This document shows, in pieces, positions 9,301 to 17,273 of a stretch of 35,332 nt of DNA. Origin of the DNA: Bacteroidota bacterium. Lineage in GTDB: Bacteria; Bacteroidota; Bacteroidia; Bacteroidales; Dysgonomonadaceae. The number at the start of each line of letters is the position of its first letter. Positions within the stretch are counted from its first letter, which is position 1. The stretch lies in NCBI GenBank assembly GCA_023418255.1, contig JAEZZZ010000142.1:1-35332 (forward strand), read 5' to 3'. The notes below the pieces were generated by a model. The model was given only the letters and a program-made list of their open reading frames with translations. It ran no database searches and was not told where the DNA came from. Made by a program: the position numbers and the translations under genes.

Positions 9301-9336
9301 TTCCCTCTCCAAACTTATTTTCATCAAAACAACGGC

Positions 9337-10052
9337 AACATCACCCAAATGCCCGGCGTGGGAACCATGGCATACGGCAATACCGCCAAACCTTACCAAG
9401 TAACCATGCTTACGCCCACCGGAACGGCTGTGCCTGTAAGGGAACAAAGCGTTACCTACACCTCGTACCAACGCCCAAACAGCATTACGGAGAACGGCTT
9501 TAACGCCGCCTTTACCTACAATGCCGCAGGCGAGCGGGTGAAGATGTATGTTGCCAACGGCACCACCCCGGTGTTGACACGCTACTATATCGGCAATCAA
9601 TATGAGCTGGATGCGCAGACCAATACCGAAAGGCTTTATTTGGGTGGAGATGTTTATTCTGCACCTGCGGTTTACATAAAAGAAGGCGGCAATTGGAAAA
9701 TTTACTATATTTGTCGTGATTATTTGGGTAGTATTACCCAAGTGGCGAATGCCGATGGTTCTTTGAAACAAGAGTTGAGTTACGACGCATGGGGAAGGTT
9801 ACGGAATCCTGCCACACAAGTGGCTTATGCACCGGGCACCGAGCCTGCCTTGTTCTTGGGCAGAGGATATACCGGCCACGAGCACCTGCCGTGGTTCGGG
9901 CTCATCAACATGAACGCGAGGTTGTATGACCCGGTATTGGGAAGATTCTTATCGCCTGACCCGTATGTGCAGGCACCGGATTTTACGCAGAACTTTAACA
10001 GATACTCGTATTGCTTGAACAATCCACTGGTATATGTGGATGAGGATGGGGA
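9337..10052 (+). repeat. Second copy of the Rhs core
   Basis: This stretch repeats 6046-6761 of the main Rhs gene. The encoded text starts at NGNIT and continues through TAKPYQVTMLTPTGTAVP, the YYIG/YELDAQTNTERLYLGG segment, and the FLGRGYTGHEHL to LNNPL core end. Many synonymous differences separate the copies, so this is not a recent duplication. Shared core with different downstream tips is what permits homologous exchange of toxin cassettes. Confidence 0.9.
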
Positions 10053-10959
10053 GTTTATTATTGAGTCAATAATAATCGGAGCAGCTATTTTTGGTTATTT
10101 CGGTGGTGTCGCTTCGAATGGAAATAAATTTAATCCTTTAAAATGGGATTGGAAATCGGGTAAGACATGGGCTGGCATAGGAATCGGAGCAGTAGCCGGA
10201 GGACTTGCTGGATGGGGCTTCGCAGTAGTTGCTCCATGGGCTGCAAGTTCTACAGCAATGTACGCTCAATTCGGGATGAGCTATACTGCAACTGCTTTTA
10301 GTCTAACAGGAACAGTTTTTGGTGGTGCTGCAGGATTTGCCACCGGATATGCGGGAGGATATCTACATAGTAAAAATAATGATTTTGCTTTAAAGAACGG
10401 TGTTTTCTTCTCTGGAATTGGAGCTGCTGTAGGATCAGCTATAGGTTTAATATATGGACTTTCATCTGACGGTGAAAAATATTTAAAGGATAAACCTCAA
10501 ATCTATACTTCTCCAGTAAGAGATAACCCTGGAAATCAGAATGGAGAATGCGTACTTAGGTGTTTGGAAGAGTTCAGTAAATCTTATGGACAATCTCAAT
10601 ATGATTTTAATTACTGGTATTCTCAAAATGGAAATAGATTAGGAGTACATGCAAATGATGTAAAACCGTTAATAAATAATACTAATATTTTTTCTTCTGA
10701 TAAATTAACCATAAACCCCTTTTCCGGAGATTTCTCCAACATTGCCACGGCAATGTCTCAAGGTAAAAGGGTAATGATGGGCTTTAAATCTCCGAATGGA
10801 GAACATGCTGTGATGGTCGATAAACTAATTTTATGGGGTAACAACAAATATAGGATATTCTTTTCTGAAACAAGTCCAATTAGAATTGCCCCAAGATCGA
10901 CCAGCAATTTAATAAAAAGTATTGGTGCTGGAGCTGGATTTTGGACTTTCTTTTTCTAA
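9349..10959 (+). CDS. Orphan Rhs core with papain-like tip
   Basis: The open frame encodes 536 residues. Residues 1-234 are the end of an Rhs shell including the core, 237-370 are a Gly/Ala-rich hydrophobic segment, and about 380-536 are a new tip. The tip has Cys401 in GECVLRCLEEF and His486 in NGEHAVMV, the order and spacing of papain-fold toxin or C39-like cysteine peptidase domains. A third catalytic residue is not certain. There is no signal peptide, and homology to the main gene extends upstream of the ATG at 9349, so this ATG is internal and probably not a true start. I interpret it as a silent 'orphan tip' that can be activated by recombination into the expressed Rhs gene at 1104. It could also be expressed at low level from a fortuitous start. 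The next gene may be its immunity partner. Confidence 0.7.
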   Translation: MPGVGTMAYGNTAKPYQVTMLTPTGTAVPVREQSVTYTSYQRPNSITENGFNAAFTYNAAGERVKMYVANGTTPVLTRYYIGNQYELDAQTNTERLYLGGDVYSAPAVYIKEGGNWKIYYICRDYLGSITQVANADGSLKQELSYDAWGRLRNPATQVAYAPGTEPALFLGRGYTGHEHLPWFGLINMNARLYDPVLGRFLSPDPYVQAPDFTQNFNRYSYCLNNPLVYVDEDGEFIIESIIIGAAIFGYFGGVASNGNKFNPLKWDWKSGKTWAGIGIGAVAGGLAGWGFAVVAPWAASSTAMYAQFGMSYTATAFSLTGTVFGGAAGFATGYAGGYLHSKNNDFALKNGVFFSGIGAAVGSAIGLIYGLSSDGEKYLKDKPQIYTSPVRDNPGNQNGECVLRCLEEFSKSYGQSQYDFNYWYSQNGNRLGVHANDVKPLINNTNIFSSDKLTINPFSGDFSNIATAMSQGKRVMMGFKSPNGEHAVMVDKLILWGNNKYRIFFSETSPIRIAPRSTSNLIKSIGAGAGFWTFFF

Positions 10960-11010
10960 TATAAGTTTAATTAGTAAACGCAACATTAAGCAAAAATAAA
11001 AATTATCTTT

Positions 11011-11775
11011 ATGCAAAAATCAGTCACTTTTATATCAATGATGTTATTGTTTTTTATAAAAGGTTATTGCCAATTGGATGGCTTTTATGAATCCAATAAT
11101 GGAAGTCTTCTAGTCATAAAAAATGACTCTGTTGCTTATAGACTATTGAATGAGGGAGGCCTTATCAGTTACAATTATGGCTTTGGTGTATTTGAGATAA
11201 AAAACAATAATGTTCTTTTAATAAATAGTTGCGATGATTTTCGAAAATTTTCCGCAAAAAAGGAAGAAAGAAAAGATGTAACGGAAGATTATCATTTTAG
11301 AATTACTTTATTAAATAATGAATTACATGATGCGTCTAATTATATAATGCTTATTGATAGTGTAGGAGATATTAAATTTGGAGGATTACTTGATGAGCAA
11401 GGAAATATATGTATTGATTTGAAAAAACATCCTTACTTATTAAATAATAATTTTGTATTAAAGGTTGTTAGTTTAGTTTTTGAAACATCTATTAATGTAA
11501 TAATTCGAAATGGATTCAGCTATAACATTTATTCCAACATCGATGCTAATTTTCCGTTTTCATATCTGCAAAAAAAATATAAATTTAAAATAGCAAAACT
11601 TACGATAGACTCTCTTATCCTTAAAGATGAATACAATCAATTTCTTTTTTTTAAAAAGAAATTGTGTCGTTTTGATGAAAATATATTTATTCGCAACTAT
11701 ATTTTAAAAGATGATGACAATATTCCAAGTCAAAAGTTTTGGGGTAATGCTCCAAAACGGGAGTTACTCCAATAA
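11011..11775 (+). CDS. Secreted protein, possible immunity to papain-like tip
   Basis: This 254-residue protein has an N-terminal signal peptide (MQKSVTFISMMLLFFIKGYC) and therefore probably acts in the periplasm or at the outer membrane. The mature part begins LDGFYESNNGSLLVIKND, resembling Bacteroidetes proteins of unknown function with a beta-rich start. It sits 51 bases after the papain-like orphan tip, the usual place for an immunity gene; a periplasmic location would fit a toxin acting in the envelope. The last ten residues (GNAPKRELLQ) are encoded by a hairpin-forming stretch (11743-11774), so the natural C-terminus may have been replaced by a palindromic or mobile element. No family is recognised. 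Confidence 0.5.
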   Translation: MQKSVTFISMMLLFFIKGYCQLDGFYESNNGSLLVIKNDSVAYRLLNEGGLISYNYGFGVFEIKNNNVLLINSCDDFRKFSAKKEERKDVTEDYHFRITLLNNELHDASNYIMLIDSVGDIKFGGLLDEQGNICIDLKKHPYLLNNNFVLKVVSLVFETSINVIIRNGFSYNIYSNIDANFPFSYLQKKYKFKIAKLTIDSLILKDEYNQFLFFKKKLCRFDENIFIRNYILKDDDNIPSQKFWGNAPKRELLQ

Positions 11776-11810
11776 TCAATTGATAAACAGGATTAAAATT
11801 ATAACTTAGG

Positions 11811-11850
11811 GCGCAAAGGCAGGGATGTTCTCCTTGCCTTTCGCTATTTT
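11811..11850 (+). terminator. Possible intrinsic terminator
   Basis: GCG(c)AAAGGCA pairs with TGCCTTTCGC across a 13-base loop and is followed by TATTTTTAT. It could end transcription of the toxin/immunity genes. It is also close to the left side of the IS1-type gene, so it may belong to that element's leader. Confidence 0.45.
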
Positions 11851-11915
11851 TATAACCAAAAACAACGAAAAAATGAGCCAACGAGAACGTTTTGGGACTT
11901 TATGCTCCAGATTGG

Positions 11916-11923
11916 GAGTTGAG
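11916..11923. repeat. Target site duplication, IS256-type (left copy)
   Basis: GAGTTGAG lies immediately outside the left inverted repeat and is repeated exactly at 14500-14507. Eight bases is the usual length for IS256-family insertion. Confidence 0.9.
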
Positions 11924-11961
11924 GATACTGTCCTAAAAAAGTGTGTAAAGTCAAATTTTAT

Positions 11962-11969
11962 TATATTTG
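11962..11969 (+). promoter_or_regulatory. Possible -7 box for IS256 transposase
   Basis: TATATTTG fits TAnnTTTG, 28 bases before the transposase start and just inside the left terminal repeat. No clear -33 box was seen. Confidence 0.35.
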
Positions 11970-11996
11970 ATTTTTGAACTAAAAACATAACAAAAA

Positions 11997-12338
11997 ATGA
12001 ACTTTACACAAGAACAAATTTCGGATATTTTGGTCGAATTAGCAAATAAAGGCGGAACTCATTTGCTTTTAAATTTGACATTAAACGCATTTATGAAAGC
12101 TGAGCGTTCTTTGCATCAGCAAGAGAACCCGGGAGAATACGGCAACGGCTATCGTTATTGCAAAGCTATGGGCGAAGGTAAAGAGTTGCTTTTAAAGGTG
12201 CCTCGCACCCGCAGCGGAATGTTTTACCCATCACTTCTGGCAGTTATCCGCGATGAAGATGAAGAGCGACGTAAGTTAGTTTTCAGTCTCTATTCTAAGG
12301 GTTTAACCACAGAGCAAGTAGGAGCAGTTTTTGAAGAG
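11997..12338 (+). pseudogene. IS256 transposase, N-terminal part
   Basis: These 114 codons (MNFTQEQISDILVELANKGG.. to EQVGAVFEE) match the N-terminal part of IS256/Mutator-type transposases: a short helical start, then LKVPRTRSGMFYPSLL and a region ending at the GLTTEQVGAVFEE helix. The natural sequence stops at codon 114 (GAG, the target duplication of the IS3-type insert). The open frame then runs into the insert for 22 codons and stops at 12407. Joined to 13600-14472 it would give a transposase of about 404 residues, normal for the family. Confidence 0.9.
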
Positions 12339-12417
12339 TATAATACTCCCCAAAAACAGGACAACAAGTTAAGATATACAATGAAAGAGAAAAAACATTA
12401 TCTTTAACAAAAAAAAT

Positions 12418-12696
12418 ATGTCCATAACAAGAAGAAAATTCAGTAAAGAATTCAAAGCGAAAGTCGTTTTGGAATCGTTAAAAGAGCGCGAAACGTTAGA
12501 AAGTTTAGCCAAAAAGTATGAGCTACTTCCAACGCAGATATCGGCGTGGAAAGCTCAAGCGTTACAAAATTTTGACCAGGTATTTTCGGGCGATAAACCA
12601 GAAAAGAAAGAAAAATCGATAGATGTGGAGAAGCTGTATTCTCAAATAGGGCAGCTGAAAGTAGAGAACGACTTTCTAAAAAAAAAGTTGCAATGA
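12418..12696 (+). CDS. IS3 OrfA, helix-turn-helix protein
   Basis: This 92-residue protein begins RRKFSKEFKAKVVLESLKE and continues with a helix-turn-helix (ETLESLAKKYELLPTQISAW). It ends in a leucine-zipper-like helix (KLYSQIGQLKVENDFLKKKL). This is the standard OrfA of IS3-family elements, which binds the terminal repeats. Nine A residues at 12678-12686 form an A_AAA_AAG slippery site in frame, just before the stop. A -1 shift there would fuse OrfA to OrfB and make the full transposase. The ATGA overlap (12693-12696) also allows coupled translation of OrfB alone. Confidence 0.93.
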   Translation: MSITRRKFSKEFKAKVVLESLKERETLESLAKKYELLPTQISAWKAQALQNFDQVFSGDKPEKKEKSIDVEKLYSQIGQLKVENDFLKKKLQ

Positions 12697-13535
12697 GAAG
12701 TACTGACGAAAGAAAAAAGATGGTGGAAAGCAATCATGAAGCCCTGTCCGTCAACAAGCAGTTAGACCTTGTTTCCATTTCCTCGAGTAGCTTTTACTAC
12801 GTTCCCAAAGGCGAAAGTGAAGAAAACCGAGCAATTCTTCGTTTGCTCGACGAACAGTATTTCAAAACACCCTTTTATGGAGTTTTACGTCTTACCGCGC
12901 TTCTTGTCGGCTTAGGCTATAAAGTCAACCGCAAGCGTGTTCGGCGTTTGATGCAAATCCTCGATTGGAAAACGATTTATCGGGAACCCAAAACAACGAT
13001 AGGGAATAAACAACACAAGAAGTACCCTTATCTGCTTGGGGGTTTAAAGATCAACCGATGCAACCAAGTTTGGGCAACCGACATCACCTATATTCCGATG
13101 AAAACGGGGTATATGTATCTTATGGCGGTAGTTGATTTGCACAGCCGCTACGTGCTTCATTGGTCGCTCTCCAATTCAATGACGGCAGAATGGTGCGCCG
13201 AGGTTCTGCAAGAAACCCTCGACCAATACGGCAAGCCTGAAATCTTCAACACCGACCAAGGCAGCCAATTCACGAGCGATGTATTCATCAAAGCGCTAAC
13301 CGACAATGAAATAAAAATATCGATGGACGGAAAAGGACGCGCTCTCGACAATATTTTCGTAGAACGTCTGTGGCGCAGCGTAAAATATGAACACATCTAT
13401 TTGAATGTTTATGAAGATGGTTTATCTTTGTGGAAAGGTTTGGACGGATACTTCCGGTTTTATAACGGGGAACGTCCCCATCAATCCTTAGCGTACAAAA
13501 CTCCCGCTAATTGCTATTATGCAAACGCGGCTTAA
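12693..13535 (+). CDS. IS3 OrfB, DDE integrase
   Basis: This 280-residue catalytic subunit has an N-terminal HTH_21-like region (YGVLRLTALLVGLGYKVNRK) followed by an rve integrase core. The catalytic residues are visible: Asp in WATDITYIP, Asp in NTDQGSQFTS, and Glu in DNIFVERLWRSVKYE. The end (FYNGERPHQSLAYKTPANCY) is also typical. It is made by -1 frameshift from orfA or by reinitiation at the overlapping ATG. The gene is intact, so the element may still be able to move. Confidence 0.95.
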   Translation: MRSTDERKKMVESNHEALSVNKQLDLVSISSSSFYYVPKGESEENRAILRLLDEQYFKTPFYGVLRLTALLVGLGYKVNRKRVRRLMQILDWKTIYREPKTTIGNKQHKKYPYLLGGLKINRCNQVWATDITYIPMKTGYMYLMAVVDLHSRYVLHWSLSNSMTAEWCAEVLQETLDQYGKPEIFNTDQGSQFTSDVFIKALTDNEIKISMDGKGRALDNIFVERLWRSVKYEHIYLNVYEDGLSLWKGLDGYFRFYNGERPHQSLAYKTPANCYYANAA

Positions 13536-13599
13536 AAATTTAGAAAAACTATCTTAACTTTAAGAGAAAACAGTCCAATTAAATGGGGGTATAATAGAG

Positions 13600-14472
13600 G
13601 TCTATGGCAAAAATTACAGTAAACAGCAAATCAGTTATTTAATGAAGGAGAGTAAGTCCAATGTTCACAGATGGCTTTCTCGAGATTTAGAAGAGCACTA
13701 TTTGGTTGTTTACCTTGATGCCATGTTTGTGCATACCCGCCGTGATGAAAGTGTCAGCAAAGAAGGTTATTACACCCTTCTGGGAGTTAAAGAAGATGGG
13801 ACACGTGAAGTTTTGTCAATAGTTAATCATCCCACCGAGGGAGCTTTGCTTTGGGCGGAAGAGTTTAAAGCACTCCAGAGGCGTGGTGTAGAAAGTGTCG
13901 GCTTGTTTGTTTCTGATGCTCTTATAGGCATAGAAGATGCCGTTAAGCGTGTTTTTCCAAATAGCAAACACCAATTATGTGCGGTTCACTTAAAGCGAAA
14001 CATCCTGTCTTTTTTTCCTCACAAAGAGAAGAAAAACATAGCATCGGAACTTGGAGAAGTTATCAAATTAGAAACAAAATCCATTACACCGATTCAAGGG
14101 TTTAATAATTTGTGTACTTTTGTGGATAAGTACATTACAAAATACCCCCGTTTAAAGCGATTCAAGGAGCCGCGTAATATATGTTACTTTACCTATTTGG
14201 ATTTTCCGCAGGTAGTACAACGCATGATTTACTCGACCAACTGGATTGAAAGGCTTAACAGGAATCATAGAAGAGTTTTGAAAATGCGAGGTGCTATGCC
14301 TACGGCAGAGTCAGTAATCGCACTCATGGGAGCTGTTGCAATGGAAAAAGAGAATACTACATATTCTTATCCTGTGTCTGTATTTAGGAATATAGAAGAA
14401 TTGAAAAGAAAGGAAACTCCTGATTTGGGATATTGTTCCGCTACGCTACACAATATCCCAAATCAGGAATGA
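13600..14472 (+). pseudogene. IS256 transposase, C-terminal part
   Basis: The frame resumes at 13600 (VYGKNYSKQQISYLMKES) after the second GAG duplication and continues to TGA at 14470-14472, 290 residues. It contains the IS256 catalytic residues: Asp in VVYLDAMFVH, Asp in LFVSDALIG, and Glu in NWIERLNRNHRRVLK. The C/H motif QLCAVHLKRN is also conserved. An ATG at 13642 could start a shorter product without the DNA-binding N-terminus, so it is unlikely to be active on its own. Confidence 0.9.
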
Positions 14473-14499
14473 AAAATACACACTTTTTTGGACACTACC

Positions 14500-14507
14500 G
14501 AGTTGAG
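14500..14507. repeat. Target site duplication, IS256-type (right copy)
   Basis: GAGTTGAG follows the right inverted repeat and is identical to 11916-11923. Removing the element with one copy restores the IS1-type reading frame. Confidence 0.9.
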
Positions 14508-15165
14508 TTTTTGTGTCCGCATTGCCGGTCAGTGGATATTATCAAAAGCGGGAAAAACAGTTTGGGTAAACAACGCTATCAATGCAAGCGTTGCCACAAA
14601 CGCTTTATAACCGATTACACCTATAAAGCCTATCTGCCCGACACCAATCAAAAGATCATTCAACTCACCAAAGAAGGGTTGGGCATCCGCAGTACGGCAC
14701 GCGTATTGACAATTTCCGTTACCACGCTGCTAAAACGGATTTTGCTTATAGCAAGCAATATTAAACAGCCACCCATTGCTGTGGGCAAAACCTACGAAGT
14801 AGACGAAATGCGTATATTCATCGGCAAGAAAAGCCGTTTGCGGTGGTTGGTGTACGCGTTGGATAGGGAAACGAAACAGGTGGTGGCTTTTAACGTGGGC
14901 AGACGCACCAATCGCACTCTGTCCGTTGTTCTCAAAAGCCTTTTTCTCTCGAAAGCACAAACCATTTATACCGACAAATTTAAAAATTACGGATACCTTA
15001 TCAGCCGAAAAATACACCGCACCGCTTTCCGCTCTACCAATCATATAGAACGTCACAACCTTACACTTCGCACCCACCTGAAACGGTTGAACCGAAAAAC
15101 CATCTGTTTTAGCCGAAGCTTGGCGGTGCTGATGGCTATGATTACCATTTATTTGTGGAACTAAC

Positions 15166-17172
15166 TTACTTTTCTTTTACCAAATGCTTCAAATTCTCAT
15201 CACTCTTAATCCTTGCCATCTCTGAAAAAACAATATTTTCCACATCCGCCTTTATCTGTTTGTAATTCCGGTCAATATCCTGTAGCATTGTGTCATTCCC
15301 GTTATCGTCTAAAAATGAGATGATTTCTGGGATTTTTTTGTAGGCTTTCGTCTCGGCATTTACTCGGGCGTTATCTACCACAATTTCACAATGAAAGATT
15401 TTCTGCTCGATACGTTCGTCGAAGTTGTCCGATACTGCGCCCACAAACATCCCTTGCGTAAGATTACTGATTTTGGATGCAGGGATAAGGCTGTCCATTT
15501 GCGTGCTGATGGAAGTGGATTTATCACTGCGGTTGATGGTCATACTCTGCCGTTTCTGCAATACTTTTCCAAAACGTTCCGATAAGGTTTTGGCGGTTTC
15601 GCCAACCACTTGCCCCGAAAAGATATTGCCAACGGTGTTTTGAATAACCTTGCTTTCCTTATCGCCGTAATCACGAGTTAATTGGGAATAATCTTGAAAA
15701 CCCAAACACACAGCCACTTTGTTACTTCGAGCCGTAGCAATTAAATTATCCAACCCCCGGAAATAAATAGTGGGCAACTCGTCAATAATTACCGAACTTT
15801 TGAGTTGTCCTTTTTTGTTGATTAACTTCACAATACGGCTGTTATACAGTCCCAACGCCGCCGAATAGATGTTCTGTCGGTCGGGATTGTTTCCCACACA
15901 AAGGATTTTCGGCTCCTTCGGGTTGTTGATATCCAGCGAGAAATCATCACCTGTCATTACCCAATAGAGTGCCGGTGAAATCATTCTTGAAAGGGGAATT
16001 TTGGCACTGGCAATCTGTCCTTGAAGCTGGTCTTGCGCTCCACCTTCCCATGCGTCCATAAATGGAGAAAGATAATTCTCCAATTCAGGATAACTTGTAA
16101 GAATGGTAAATGTATCGGCATATTTCTTATTCAAAAACTCGATGGCGTGCGGGAATGTGCAGTATTTTCCGTTTTCATAAATCTTCAAGTACCAGATAAT
16201 GGCGGCCAACAGAATTATCGGACTTTCCACGAAAAAGTCGCCCTGTTTCTGTATCCACGTTTTGTTCAGATTGAGCATAATGGTGTAGGCACTTTCATAC
16301 GCATCGGAAATATCCGTCATAAATGCCGGATTTATCGGGTTGCAACGGTGGCTTTTGCGTGGATTATCGAAGTTAATCACGTAGAACTTCGGCGGAATTT
16401 TGTATTTATCCGTATGTTTCAGCAAGTGGTTGTAGGCAATGGTGGACAGGTCGTCGAACTTAAAATCGTAGATATACATCGCAAAGCCTTTTTCAATCTG
16501 TTGCTTGATAAAATTATTGACTACCGCATAAGACTTACCGGAACCCGGTGTACCCAGCACCGAGACAGCCCGAAAAGGATTTACCACATTAATCCACCCA
16601 TTTTCCCACTTCTTTTTATAGTAGAACCGCGTTGGCAGATTGACGGAATATTCATTTTCCATCAACCGTGTTTCCTGCATAAAACTCTCGTTTTCCATAT
16701 TGAAAACATCATCCATTAGGTTGTTTTTCAGTAAACGGCTTATCCAAAGCCCCGCCATCAGCAGGCAAATATACCCAACGGAAACCGTAAAAATATACCA
16801 TCCGGCTACGCCGACTTTGGCAATGGGCAGCGCCAATATCCAAAAGTTGAGAAAAAACAGAGCGATGCCGAAACCCAACACAATCCAAATCTTCGCCCAC
16901 GTGATTTTTTCGGTTTTTACGCCCTTTGTCCCCAAGCAGGAGAGAGCCAAAAACAGCACCGAAAAGAATTTCGTAATCAGCGGATGTTTGTACAGTCCTG
17001 CCGTTCGATGAAAATTCATTAAAATTCTGTCTAATACACCAATCGCTGCGTTCCACTCCCGAAACGCCTCGTAACAGTACCAATAACAGTGGATTAACAC
17101 AAATAATATACTTATCGCCCGCATAAACTCCATTGTTTTGGCGAGTCCTCTTAAATCGTCTTCGTTTTGCAT
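15166..17172 (-). CDS. mobC: MobC, TraG/VirD4-like coupling protein
   Basis: This 668-residue protein is the type IV coupling protein that brings the relaxase-DNA complex to the transfer channel. The N-terminus holds the YWFCY-type segment (ILFVLIHCYWYCYEAF) and about four membrane helices within the first 150 residues. A Walker A motif, GTPGSGKSYAV, lies near residue 206. A Walker B-like VIIDELP is near 460, followed by a TraG/TraD-type segment (ATARSNKVAVCLGFQDYSQL). Length and architecture match MobC of Bacteroidetes conjugative transposons. It is 101 bases downstream of mobB on the same strand. Its stop codon is almost touching the stop of the IS1-type transposase gene on the other strand, so no native spacer remains there. 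Confidence 0.92.
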   Translation of the reverse strand: MQNEDDLRGLAKTMEFMRAISILFVLIHCYWYCYEAFREWNAAIGVLDRILMNFHRTAGLYKHPLITKFFSVLFLALSCLGTKGVKTEKITWAKIWIVLGFGIALFFLNFWILALPIAKVGVAGWYIFTVSVGYICLLMAGLWISRLLKNNLMDDVFNMENESFMQETRLMENEYSVNLPTRFYYKKKWENGWINVVNPFRAVSVLGTPGSGKSYAVVNNFIKQQIEKGFAMYIYDFKFDDLSTIAYNHLLKHTDKYKIPPKFYVINFDNPRKSHRCNPINPAFMTDISDAYESAYTIMLNLNKTWIQKQGDFFVESPIILLAAIIWYLKIYENGKYCTFPHAIEFLNKKYADTFTILTSYPELENYLSPFMDAWEGGAQDQLQGQIASAKIPLSRMISPALYWVMTGDDFSLDINNPKEPKILCVGNNPDRQNIYSAALGLYNSRIVKLINKKGQLKSSVIIDELPTIYFRGLDNLIATARSNKVAVCLGFQDYSQLTRDYGDKESKVIQNTVGNIFSGQVVGETAKTLSERFGKVLQKRQSMTINRSDKSTSISTQMDSLIPASKISNLTQGMFVGAVSDNFDERIEQKIFHCEIVVDNARVNAETKAYKKIPEIISFLDDNGNDTMLQDIDRNYKQIKADVENIVFSEMARIKSDENLKHLVKEK

Positions 17173-17205
17173 AATAAGCCCCCTCCTAATTCCAGCCCCC
17201 TCTAA

Positions 17206-17222
17206 CTCCCCCGAGGGGGGAG
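17206..17222. repeat. GC-rich palindrome between mobB and mobC
   Basis: CTCCCCCGAGGGGGGAG is a near-perfect hairpin in the 101-base gap, with further C-runs before it (GCCCCCTC twice). It belongs with the other palindromic mini-repeats of the window. Confidence 0.6.
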
Positions 17223-17273
17223 AATTGGTTAGTGAATTGTTTATAATTTAGTTGTTTTTATTTGTAAAGTTTA

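Larger units (their letters stand above)
12339..13596 (+). mobile_element. IS3-family element
   Basis: This 1258-bp element has ends TATAATACTCCCC (left) and, on the complement of the right end, TATTATACCCCC. It is flanked by a 3-bp duplication GAG (12336-12338 and 13597-13599); the preceding A would allow a 4-bp AGAG reading. It carries overlapping orfA and orfB, as IS3 elements do. It interrupts the IS256-type transposase at codon 114, so it is the youngest of the three nested elements. Confidence 0.92.
11924..14499 (+). mobile_element. IS256-family element, interrupted by IS3
   Basis: The element is bounded by imperfect inverted repeats: left 11924-11950 (GATACTGTCCTAAAAAAGTG..) and right 14472-14499, whose complement reads GGTAGTGTCCAAAAAAGTGT. 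An exact 8-bp duplication flanks it. Without the IS3 insert and its duplication (1261 bp) it is about 1.3 kb and holds a single Mutator/IS256-type transposase gene. It lies inside an IS1-type transposase gene and is itself interrupted at 12339-13596. Confidence 0.9.
11873..15164 (+). pseudogene. IS1-family transposase, split by IS256-type element
   Basis: Codons 1-17 (MSQRERFGTLCSRLGVE) are at 11873-11923; the rest, 218 codons plus stop, is at 14508-15164. Joining them across one copy of the 8-bp duplication gives a 235-residue protein with no frame change. The joined protein has the IS1 pattern: an N-terminal zinc motif (CPHC, then CKRCHKRF), a helix-turn-helix (GLGIRSTARVL), and catalytic D, D and E in YEVDEMRIFIG, IYTDKF and NHIERHNLTLRT. 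An IS1 hallmark, RKTICFSRS, lies near the end. The gene is inactive as long as the insertion remains. I could not find a convincing pair of IS1 terminal repeats; on the right the reading frame ends only two bases from the mobC stop codon, so that end of the element seems lost. Confidence 0.88.

Noticed and set aside
11741..11756. 15-base match TTTTGGGGTAATGCT with mobA at about 18991-19005
   Set aside because: A single 15-base match in 35 kb of sequence can arise by chance, and the flanks do not match.
11753..11775. GGTAATGCTCC as left terminal repeat of the IS1-type element
   Set aside because: It resembles IS1 ends but lies about 120 bases before the reading frame and has no matching right end, so I did not set the element border there.
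14433..15164. Single 243-codon open frame as one gene
   Set aside because: Its first 25 codons are the end of the IS256-type element and its right repeat; the real product begins with the 17 codons at 11873-11923 and continues from 14508.
16021..16719. 232-codon open frame on the plus strand
   Set aside because: It lies opposite mobC, which has clear Walker motifs and family architecture; composition is that of an antisense shadow.
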